From Comamonadaceae bacterium (lineage in GTDB: Bacteria; Pseudomonadota; Gammaproteobacteria; Burkholderiales; Burkholderiaceae), in the NCBI GenBank assembly GCA_947377705.1, contig CANCGU010000148.1, positions 1-6,708 on the forward strand: DNA of 6,708 nt, in the 5' to 3' direction. Shown one piece after another: positions 1 through 5,974 of the stretch (the first letter of the stretch is position 1; each line of letters starts with the position of its first letter). The notes under the pieces are model-generated. The model ran no database searches. It saw only the letters and a list, made by a program, of their open reading frames with translations, and was not told the origin of the DNA. The position numbers were made by a program, and so were the translations under genes.

Positions 1-89
1 TGTCGGCCATTGCACAAGCGGCCCCCGAAGCCAAGAAGCGCGTTCAAGACTTCTTAGAAGGTCGCGCCGCCAAGGTTCAGAAGAGCTGA
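1..89 (+). CDS. C-terminal end of an upstream gene (possibly enoyl-CoA hydratase family)
   Basis: An open frame runs in from the left edge (first full codon at base 3) and ends at TGA 87-89. It encodes 28 residues ending ...DFLEGRAAKVQKS. The tail is charged and probably helical, rich in Ala, Lys, Glu and Arg, which resembles the C-terminal helix of some crotonase-fold enoyl-CoA hydratases/isomerases. This is only a weak resemblance, because no catalytic region is in the window. The context supports it: a hydratase is the expected partner of the feruloyl-CoA synthase that starts 25 bases later, and the short gap suggests one operon. The tail does not look like the end of a thiolase. That the frame is a real gene end is fairly likely; the product name is an inference. 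Confidence 0.45.
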   Translation, partial: SAIAQAAPEAKKRVQDFLEGRAAKVQKS

Positions 90-103
90 TCACAGCCTCA
101 ACC

Positions 104-107
104 GGAG
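104..107 (+). promoter_or_regulatory. Ribosome binding site of the acyl-CoA ligase gene
   Basis: GGAG lies 7 bases before the ATG at 115. It fixes this start over the in-frame ATG at codon 9 (139). The same 14 bases, GGAGACAAACCATG, recur at 2785-2798 before the first solute-binding protein gene. Confidence 0.75.
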
Positions 108-114
108 ACAAACC

Positions 115-1968
115 ATGACTGCAGTGAAATTTCGTGACATGAAGTTTGGTGTCACACGCGTGAAGATGCGTGAAGGCCAAAACGGCGTGCGCTACATGAT
201 GGCCGACCAAGCGCTCGCGCCCTATGCCGAACGCATGACCGACCGCTTGGTGCACTGGGCCAAAGAAAAGCCAGAGCAAACCTTGTTTGCGCGTCGCATC
301 AAGAATGCAGATGGCACTTCGGGCGACTGGCAGCACATCAGCTTCTCTCAAGCGCTCGATTCGGCCCGTCACATTGCACAGGGTCTGATTAACCGCGGCC
401 TCAATGCCGATCGCCCCGTGGTGATCTTGTCTGAGAACGACCTCGAACACGCTTTGATGGCTTTGGGTTGCATGGTGGCCGGTGTGCCGTATTGCCCCGC
501 ATCGCCCGCTTACTCCACCATCAGCCAAGACTACGACAAGCTGCGCCACATCCTCAGCACACTCACACCCGGCTTGGTGTTTGCCGCCGATGCCACACGC
601 TACGGTAAAGCCATTCAAACGGCAGTGTCCTCTGATGTGGAAGTGGTGCTGACGCATGGCTCTGCAGAGGGTCACACCAACACCTCATTTGCAGACTTGC
701 TGGCCACCCCCATCACCCCCGCCGTGGATGCAGCCATGCAAGCCACAGGACCTGACACCATCGCCAAGTTTTTGTTCACCTCGGGCTCCACCAAGCTGCC
801 CAAGGCCGTGATGAACACCAACCGCATGTGGTGCGCCAACCAACAGCAAATGTGCCAATCCATGCCTTTGTTGGCCGAGCAGCCACCTGTGCTGATCGAC
901 TGGCTGCCATGGAACCACACCTTCGGTGGCAATCACAACTTCGGCATGGTCATCTACAACGGCGGCACGCTCTACATTGATGATGGCAAGCCCACGCCAG
1001 CGCTAATCAACGAAACCTTGCGCAACTTGCGCGAGATTGCCCCCACCGTTTACTTCAACGTCCCCACCGGGTTTGAAGCCATTGCCAGCGCCATGCAAAC
1101 CGACGACGCGCTACGCAAAAACTTACTCAGCCGTGTGGGCATGTTTTTCTATGCAGGTGCTGCGATGGCTCAACCCATTTGGGACAGCCTCTATGCCAGC
1201 CAAGAACGTGAGGTGGGCGAACGCATTGCGATGACCACAGGCTTAGGCATGACAGAGTCTGGCCCCTTTGCTTTGTTTGTCACTAACCCCCATGTAAAAA
1301 CCGCTGACCTCGGCGTGCCTACCGTCGGCTTGGAAATCAAACTTATTCCGGACGGCGACAAAATCGAAATTCGCTACAAAGGCCCCAACATCACACCCGG
1401 CTACTGGCGTGCGCCAGAAGAAACGCGTGATCACTTTGACGAAGAAGGCTTCTTCTGCACAGGCGACGCCGTGAAGTGGATTGATGAAACCGATGTGCAC
1501 CAAGGCTTGAGGTTTGACGGCCGCATTGCCGAAGACTTCAAACTCGCCACCGGCACCTTCGTGAGCGTGGGCCCCTTGCGTGCCAAGGTGATTGGTGCAG
1601 GCGCCCCCTACATCCAAGATGTGGTCGTCACAGGTTTAAACCGCAAAGAAGTAGGCGCCATGATTTTCCCAACAGCGGCCGTGCGAGGCCTGAGTGGCTT
1701 AGGTGCAGATGCCCGCATGGCTGATGTACTGACCAGCGCCCCTGTGGTGGCGCACTTTCAAAGCGTACTCAACCACTTAGCCCAAACCTCGACCGGCAGC
1801 GCCTCGCGCATTGCGCGCGCCGTGTTGTTGAGCGAGCCGCCGTCCATCGACAAAGGTGAAGTGACCGACAAAGGTTCGATCAACCAACGTGCGGTACTCA
1901 AACACCGCGATGCCTTGGTGCAAGCCATGCACGAAGGCACAGCCCCCAACATCTTGCTGCCTCACTAA
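115..1968 (+). CDS. fcs: Feruloyl-CoA synthase-type acyl-CoA ligase
   Basis: This is an ATP-dependent, AMP-forming ligase of the ANL superfamily, 617 aa, predicted cytoplasmic. It should convert ferulate or a related hydroxycinnamate plus CoA and ATP to the CoA thioester, AMP and PPi. Visible motifs are the phosphate loop TSGSTKLPK (residues 222-230), the aromatic-rich WNHTFGGNHN stretch typical of feruloyl-CoA synthases, MTESG (379-383) in the adenylate-binding region, GYWR (429-432), TGD (449-451) and FDGRIAEDFK (467-476). The last is followed by a TGTFVSVGPLR segment characteristic of this subfamily. The likely catalytic C-terminal lysine is K586 in VTDKGSINQR. The length matches the family. 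In the phosphate loop, Lys227 and Ala231 stand where most ANL enzymes have Gly. The gene starts 25 bases after the upstream gene and ends 13 bases before the SDR, consistent with an operon. Family assignment is firm; the exact aromatic substrate is inferred and could be coumarate, caffeate or another phenylpropenoate. Confidence 0.9.
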   Translation: MTAVKFRDMKFGVTRVKMREGQNGVRYMMADQALAPYAERMTDRLVHWAKEKPEQTLFARRIKNADGTSGDWQHISFSQALDSARHIAQGLINRGLNADRPVVILSENDLEHALMALGCMVAGVPYCPASPAYSTISQDYDKLRHILSTLTPGLVFAADATRYGKAIQTAVSSDVEVVLTHGSAEGHTNTSFADLLATPITPAVDAAMQATGPDTIAKFLFTSGSTKLPKAVMNTNRMWCANQQQMCQSMPLLAEQPPVLIDWLPWNHTFGGNHNFGMVIYNGGTLYIDDGKPTPALINETLRNLREIAPTVYFNVPTGFEAIASAMQTDDALRKNLLSRVGMFFYAGAAMAQPIWDSLYASQEREVGERIAMTTGLGMTESGPFALFVTNPHVKTADLGVPTVGLEIKLIPDGDKIEIRYKGPNITPGYWRAPEETRDHFDEEGFFCTGDAVKWIDETDVHQGLRFDGRIAEDFKLATGTFVSVGPLRAKVIGAGAPYIQDVVVTGLNRKEVGAMIFPTAAVRGLSGLGADARMADVLTSAPVVAHFQSVLNHLAQTSTGSASRIARAVLLSEPPSIDKGEVTDKGSINQRAVLKHRDALVQAMHEGTAPNILLPH

Positions 1969-1973
1969 AAGGA
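1967..1973 (+). promoter_or_regulatory. Ribosome binding site of the SDR gene
   Basis: AAAAGGA overlaps the ligase stop codon (TAA, 1966-1968) and sits 8 bases before the ATG at 1982. It supports 1982 as the start over an in-frame ATG at 1889 that lies inside the ligase gene. The overlap suggests translational coupling. Confidence 0.6.
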
Positions 1974-1981
1974 CAACGCAC

Positions 1982-2746
1982 ATGGATATTCAAGGACAAG
2001 CCGTTTTAGTCACAGGCGGCGCTTCTGGCCTCGGTGAAGCCACGGCACGCGAACTGGCACGACTCGGCGCCAAAGTGGCCGTGATTGATGTGAACCTAGA
2101 GCTGGCCGAAAAAGTGGCCAAAGACATTGGCGGCATCGCTTGCCAATGTGACATCACCAACACGGAGAGCGTGCAAGCTGCATTGGCCAAAGCCACGGCA
2201 GCCCATGGCTCTGCGCGCATCTTGATGAACATCGCAGGCATTGGCACAGCCAAACGCATCGTGGGTAAAGATGGCAACGCGGCGCCACTAGAAGACTTCG
2301 CACGCGTGGTCAACGTCAACCTCGTGGGCGCTTACAACATCAGCCGCTTGTTTGCGGCTGAATGCGCCAAGCTGCCCGCTGGTGAAGACGGTCAACGCGG
2401 TGTCATGATGTTCACCGCATCCGTCGCCGCTTTCGATGGCCAGGTCGGTCAGCAAGCCTACAGCGCCTCCAAAGGGGGCTTGGTCAGCATGACCTTGCCC
2501 ATGGCGCGTGACTTAGCGCAACACGGCATTCGTGTGTGCACCATCGCCCCTGGCTTGTTTGCCACACCACTGATGAAGACCTTGCCCGAAGCTGTGCAAC
2601 AGTCCTTAGCGGCCTCCATTCCCTTCCCCTCACGCTTGGGTAAACCCGAAGAGTTTGCCCAGCTCGCTTGTCATATCGTGACCAACAACCACCTCAATGG
2701 CGAAGTCATTCGCTTGGATGGTGCGTTACGTATGGCACCGCGCTAA
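1982..2746 (+). CDS. Short-chain dehydrogenase, 3-hydroxyacyl-CoA dehydrogenase type 2 (HSD10-like)
   Basis: This is a classical short-chain dehydrogenase/reductase of 254 aa, the usual length for the HSD10 / type 2 3-hydroxyacyl-CoA dehydrogenase group. The Rossmann motif TGGASGLG is at residues 11-18. Asp36 at the end of beta-2 predicts NAD(H) preference over NADP(H). NIAG (83-86) corresponds to the NNAG motif. The catalytic tetrad reads N113, S147, Y160 and K164 (YSASK). The C-terminal half, with IAPGLFATPL and a terminal GEVIRLDGALRM segment, is typical of the group. The likely reaction is NAD-dependent oxidation of a 3-hydroxyacyl-CoA to the 3-ketoacyl-CoA. In this operon the substrate would be a 3-hydroxy-3-arylpropionyl-CoA made by hydration of a cinnamoyl-type CoA; that is inferred from context. 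SDRs are promiscuous, so another alcohol substrate is possible. It lies between the ligase (13-base gap) and a solute-binding protein gene (49-base gap). Confidence 0.87.
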   Translation: MDIQGQAVLVTGGASGLGEATARELARLGAKVAVIDVNLELAEKVAKDIGGIACQCDITNTESVQAALAKATAAHGSARILMNIAGIGTAKRIVGKDGNAAPLEDFARVVNVNLVGAYNISRLFAAECAKLPAGEDGQRGVMMFTASVAAFDGQVGQQAYSASKGGLVSMTLPMARDLAQHGIRVCTIAPGLFATPLMKTLPEAVQQSLAASIPFPSRLGKPEEFAQLACHIVTNNHLNGEVIRLDGALRMAPR

Positions 2747-2783
2747 TCCTTTTTCCCTCACTCAACTCACCACAAACCCAGCT

Positions 2784-2788
2784 AGGAG
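2784..2788 (+). promoter_or_regulatory. Ribosome binding site deciding the start of the first Bug/TctC gene
   Basis: AGGAG lies 7 bases before the ATG at 2796. The frame stays open upstream to an ATG at 2697 inside the SDR gene. Only the start at 2796 has this site and places a signal peptide at the N-terminus. The rest of the 49-base gap (2747-2795) is pyrimidine-rich, and I see no promoter or hairpin in it. Confidence 0.8.
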
Positions 2789-2795
2789 ACAAACC

Positions 2796-3800
2796 ATGAG
2801 CAATCGTCGTCAATTCATCCAAACCGCCCTCACGCCCGTCGCGATGGCAGCCATTGCGCCCTTCAGTGCTTTTGCACAAAGCGGCGCACTGCCTTTGGAA
2901 CAAATCAAAATCATCAACGGGTTTCCCGCCGGTGGTACCGCTGACGTCACCAGCCGCCGCATTGGCGACAAACTGGGCAATGGCACTTACAGCAAAAACT
3001 CGGGTGTGGTGGAAAACAAAACCGGCGCTGCAGGCCGCATCGCGGTGGAAGCCGTCAAGGCGGCCCCCGCCGATGGCAGCACCTTGTTGCTGACACCTTA
3101 TTCGATGATGTCGATCTACCCACACATCTACAGCAAGCTCAGCTACGACCCCTTCAAAGACTTCGTACCAGTGGCGATTGCCTCCATGCTGACACATGGT
3201 TTGGCTGTTGGCCCCATGGTGCCCGCCTCTGTGAAAAACGTGAAAGACTTTTTGGCCTGGGCCAAAGCCAATCCAAACAATGCCAGCTATGGCTCACCAG
3301 CCGCAGGTTCTACGCCTCACTTCTTGGGCGCGCTGCTCAGTATCAACACTGGCGTTGAACTCAAGCACATCCCGTATCGCGGCTCTGTGCCAGGCGTCAC
3401 GGATGTGATCGGTGGCCAGCTCGCTGCCATGATCACACCACACGGTGATTTCTTAGCCAACCACAAGGCAGGCAAGCTGCGCGTGATTGCCACCTCGGGA
3501 GCCAAGCGTTCACCCTTCTTGCCAGATGTACCTACCTTTGCAGAACAAGGTTTCTCTGACTTGGTGATTGAAGAATGGTTCGGCTTCTATGCACCGGCCA
3601 AAACCCCCGCCAACACCGTGGCAGCAGCCAACGCCGCCATCAACGCCGCTTTGAAAGACAAAGTGGTCATCGACAGCCTGGCTCTGTCTGGCCTGATTCC
3701 TGTGGGCGGCACCCCCGAAGACATGGCGCGCGACATGAAGAAGCAATTCGACGTGTGGGGCCCCATCGTCAAACGCATTGGCTTCACCGCTGAATCCTGA
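2796..3800 (+). CDS. Bug/TctC-family periplasmic solute-binding protein
   Basis: This is a tripartite tricarboxylate transporter-type (TTT) receptor of 334 aa, the normal length for the family. The N-terminus is a signal peptide with twin arginines (NRRQFIQ, residues 3-9), a hydrophobic Ala-rich stretch and a likely cleavage at AFA-Q after residue 27, so the mature protein should be periplasmic. Family hallmarks are NGFPAGGTAD (41-50) in the first ligand loop, YGSPAAGSTPH (165-175), a following HIPYRG segment, and LPDVPT (242-247). Bug proteins bind small carboxylates between two lobes. No TctA or TctB membrane subunit is encoded in the window, so it is an orphan receptor here and may share a transporter encoded elsewhere or act as a sensor. 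Its place between two CoA-pathway enzymes suggests an aromatic or phenylpropanoid acid ligand, which is an inference. The RRxF motif is Tat-like, but Sec export cannot be excluded. Confidence 0.92.
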   Translation: MSNRRQFIQTALTPVAMAAIAPFSAFAQSGALPLEQIKIINGFPAGGTADVTSRRIGDKLGNGTYSKNSGVVENKTGAAGRIAVEAVKAAPADGSTLLLTPYSMMSIYPHIYSKLSYDPFKDFVPVAIASMLTHGLAVGPMVPASVKNVKDFLAWAKANPNNASYGSPAAGSTPHFLGALLSINTGVELKHIPYRGSVPGVTDVIGGQLAAMITPHGDFLANHKAGKLRVIATSGAKRSPFLPDVPTFAEQGFSDLVIEEWFGFYAPAKTPANTVAAANAAINAALKDKVVIDSLALSGLIPVGGTPEDMARDMKKQFDVWGPIVKRIGFTAES

Positions 3801-3807
3801 TCGAACT

Positions 3808-3813
3808 GCGGAG
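3808..3813 (+). promoter_or_regulatory. Weak ribosome binding site of the acyl-CoA dehydrogenase gene
   Basis: GCGGAG lies 7 bases before the ATG at 3821, within the 20-base gap after the solute-binding protein stop. It is a modest match to Shine-Dalgarno and no other start fits better. Confidence 0.5.
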
Positions 3814-3820
3814 CGCGCAC

Positions 3821-5530
3821 ATGAACTACCAACCCAGTCTTGAAGATATCCAATTCATTTTGGAGAAGGTGCTTCATGTGCCGCAGCGCATTGCTGAATT
3901 ACCAGCCTATGCAGAGGTCGATGCTGACTTGATGAACCAAGTGCTCGACGAAGCCAGCAAATTTGTCGCCAACGAAATCGCCCCACTCAACCGCGTAGGC
4001 GATGAAGTGGGCGCCCAATTCAACCAAGGGCATGTGACCATGCCGCCTGGATTTAAAGAGGCCTACCAATCGTTTTGGGAATCGGGTTGGGCCTCGCTCA
4101 CCACCGCCACAGATGATGGTGGCCAAGCATTACCCGCTGTTTTAGAAAACGTGTTGTACGAATGGCTGTCTGCTGCCAATCACAGCTGGACCATGGCGCC
4201 CGGCTTGTTGCATGGTGCTTATGAATGCATCAAGCACCACGCCAGTGACGAGCTCAAAGCACAGTACCTCAGCAAAGTGGGCACTGGCGAGTGGCTGGCC
4301 ACCATGTGCTTGACCGAACCCCACGCAGGCAGTGACTTAGGTTTGGCACGTACCAAAGCTGTGCCACAAACCGATGGCAGCTACCAAATCAGCGGTACCA
4401 AGATTTTCATTTCAGGCGGCGACCACGACCTGACCGACAACATCGTGCACTTGGTGTTGGCACGTTTGCCCGATGCACCTGCTGGCCCCAAAGGTTTATC
4501 CCTCTTCTTGGTGCCGAAGTTTTATGCCGACGGCTCACGCAGTGCTGTGCATTGCGAGCGCATTGAAGAAAAAATGGGCATCCACGGCAGCCCCACCTGT
4601 GTGATGCGTTTTGACGAATCCCAAGGTTGGTTGGTGGGCGAAGTGGGCCGCGGCCTCAATGCCATGTTTGTCATGATGAATGCGGCACGTTTGCATGTAG
4701 CCCTGCAAGGCGTTGGCCTGCTAGATGCTGCATGGCAAAAAGCACACGCCTACGCACACGAACGTCGCCAGATGCGAGCCCCCAAACCCGCAGGCGTCAA
4801 GGGTGAGTCCACCGACTTCATCATCGAACACCCCGCTATCCGCCGCATCTTGGACACGCAACGTGCATGGATCGACGGCTCGCGTGTGTTGGCCTACCAA
4901 ACAGGCCTTGCGTTAGATATTGCCAAGCACCACCCAGATGAGGCGCAGCGCGAGTCTGCACAACGCTGGTGTGCATTGATCACCCCCATCTTGAAAGCCG
5001 CTTGCACCGAGCAAGGTTTTCACGGCGCCAGCGATTGCTTGCAAGTCTTTGGTGGCCACGGTTACGTCAGCGAATGGGGCATTGAACAAAACGTGCGCGA
5101 TGCCCGCATTGCCATGATTTACGAAGGCACTAATGAAATTCAAGCCATCGACTTATTGATGCGCAAAGTGTTGGGTGATGGCGGCGCAGGCTTGAACGCC
5201 CTATTGGATGAACTGTCGTCCGATTTGAATGGCCAAGCACCTCACGAAGCGCATGTGCTGCATCTGTTTGCGCAACTGCGTACCATCACACAAGAAGCCA
5301 CTCAAGCCCAAACACACGCGGATGGCCATGTGACCTTAAGCTGGATTGCTGGAGATTATTTACGCGTCGCCACCCTGGCCTTGCTAGCTTGGGCTTGGAC
5401 ACGCATTGAAGCCGCACAGCCCACGGATGCGGCACGTTGGCATGCATCGGCCTCGGCCTTGCGTGCGTGGGTCTTGCCTGAGTTTGACATGCGCTTGAAC
5501 ATCATTCGTGCACAATTCAAGTCAGCATGA
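3821..5530 (+). CDS. Acyl-CoA dehydrogenase, long DmdC-like type with extra C-terminal domain
   Basis: This is an FAD-dependent acyl-CoA dehydrogenase of 569 aa, much longer than the roughly 380-400 aa short/medium-chain enzymes. It matches the long subgroup that includes 3-methylmercaptopropionyl-CoA dehydrogenases (DmdC) and many enzymes annotated only as acyl-CoA dehydrogenase. Its order is an N-terminal extension and helical domain, the flavin-contacting LTEPHAGSD (164-172), the beta-domain ISGTKIFISGG (190-200), EEKMGIHGSPT (249-259), then the C-terminal helical domain with QVFGGHGY (408-415). The putative catalytic base is E435 in YEGTNEIQ, at the position used by medium-chain enzymes. 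The region after about residue 460 is the additional C-terminal domain. It should introduce a 2,3-double bond into an acyl-CoA and pass electrons to ETF. In this operon a 3-arylpropionyl-CoA such as dihydroferuloyl-CoA is a plausible substrate, but that is inference and the subgroup is poorly predictive. Its stop overlaps the MarR start. Confidence 0.9.
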   Translation: MNYQPSLEDIQFILEKVLHVPQRIAELPAYAEVDADLMNQVLDEASKFVANEIAPLNRVGDEVGAQFNQGHVTMPPGFKEAYQSFWESGWASLTTATDDGGQALPAVLENVLYEWLSAANHSWTMAPGLLHGAYECIKHHASDELKAQYLSKVGTGEWLATMCLTEPHAGSDLGLARTKAVPQTDGSYQISGTKIFISGGDHDLTDNIVHLVLARLPDAPAGPKGLSLFLVPKFYADGSRSAVHCERIEEKMGIHGSPTCVMRFDESQGWLVGEVGRGLNAMFVMMNAARLHVALQGVGLLDAAWQKAHAYAHERRQMRAPKPAGVKGESTDFIIEHPAIRRILDTQRAWIDGSRVLAYQTGLALDIAKHHPDEAQRESAQRWCALITPILKAACTEQGFHGASDCLQVFGGHGYVSEWGIEQNVRDARIAMIYEGTNEIQAIDLLMRKVLGDGGAGLNALLDELSSDLNGQAPHEAHVLHLFAQLRTITQEATQAQTHADGHVTLSWIAGDYLRVATLALLAWAWTRIEAAQPTDAARWHASASALRAWVLPEFDMRLNIIRAQFKSA

Positions 5531-5967
5531 CCGACAAGATAGACACCCGTTACCTCGAAACCCTCCTCGGTTACAACACCCGCCGCGCTACCCTGACCAT
5601 CATCAGCCGCTTCATTGAACGCATGGCTGAGTTTGATCTGCGGCCGGTGGACTTTTCGGTGCTGTCCTTGATTGGGCACAACCCAGGCATCACCTCACGC
5701 GAGCTGTGCAACGCACTCAACATCTTGCCGCCCAACATGGTGGGCTTTTTGAAATCATTTGAAAAACGTGAGTTGATTGAGCGCACACCGCACCCCACAG
5801 ATGGGCGTGCCATGGGTTTATCGCTCACAAAAAAAGGCCAACAACTCATGCAAGCAGCAGAAGTTGCGGCCATTCACTCAGATTCCAGCGCAGCGCATCA
5901 ACTCAGCGCTGCGGAGCAGAAAACGCTGATGCGTTTGCTGCAAAAAATCTACAGATCCACAGATTGA
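5527..5967 (+). CDS. MarR-family transcriptional regulator
   Basis: This is a 146-aa winged helix-turn-helix regulator of MarR length. Long N-terminal helices (about 8-36) for dimerisation are followed by the HTH region: GITSRELCNALNI (54-66), then the recognition helix around PPNMVGFLKSFEKRELIER (68-86). The wing is marked by the family signature PTDGRAMGLSLTKKG (90-104). C-terminal helices complete the dimer interface. The gene starts with ATG overlapping the dehydrogenase stop (ATGA, 5527-5530) and no good Shine-Dalgarno is visible, so translation is probably coupled. MarR proteins usually repress nearby genes and are released by a ligand. Relatives in hydroxycinnamate pathways, CouR and FerC, respond to hydroxycinnamoyl-CoA thioesters. 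By analogy this one may control the operon it ends, including itself; that is inference. Its operator is presumably upstream of the window. A run of seven A (5829-5835) codes for two lysines in the wing. Confidence 0.9.
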   Translation: MTDKIDTRYLETLLGYNTRRATLTIISRFIERMAEFDLRPVDFSVLSLIGHNPGITSRELCNALNILPPNMVGFLKSFEKRELIERTPHPTDGRAMGLSLTKKGQQLMQAAEVAAIHSDSSAAHQLSAAEQKTLMRLLQKIYRSTD

Positions 5968-5974
5968 TCAATCT
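5961..5974. repeat. Perfect 14-bp palindrome spanning two abutting convergent stop codons
   Basis: AGATTGATCAATCT equals its own reverse complement. Its centre, TGATCA, is the MarR stop (TGA 5965-5967) and the reverse complement of the stop of the convergent gene (TCA 5968-5970). It has no loop, is AT-rich and lacks a T-tract, so it is not a typical terminator. It could be chance forced partly by the two stops, or a protein-binding site. Confidence 0.6.

Noticed and set aside
1243..1617. 124-codon reverse-strand open frame inside the ligase gene.
   Set aside because: It is a shadow of the ligase frame in GC-rich DNA, with no family resemblance and no ribosome binding site seen. The ligase motifs run straight through it.
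1889..1981. Longer N-terminus for the SDR starting at an ATG inside the ligase gene.
   Set aside because: The extra residues are out-of-frame ligase sequence. The start at 1982 has a ribosome binding site and puts the Rossmann motif at the usual distance from the N-terminus.
2697..2795. Longer N-terminus for the first Bug protein.
   Set aside because: It would bury the signal peptide behind 33 residues and overlap the SDR gene. AGGAG at 2784-2788 marks the ATG at 2796.
2747..2795. Internal promoter before the first Bug gene.
   Set aside because: The 49-base gap is pyrimidine-rich and I found no convincing -35/-10 pair or inverted repeat in it.
2706..3197. 163-codon reverse-strand open frame across the SDR-Bug junction.
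   Set aside because: It is antisense to two well-supported genes, has unusual His/Cys/Gly-rich composition and shows no recognisable domain.
5829..5835. Run of seven A in the MarR gene as a possible frameshift or phase-variable site.
   Set aside because: The frame is intact through the wing and the protein has normal family length. A shift here would lead out of a well-conserved domain, and no alternative product is evident.
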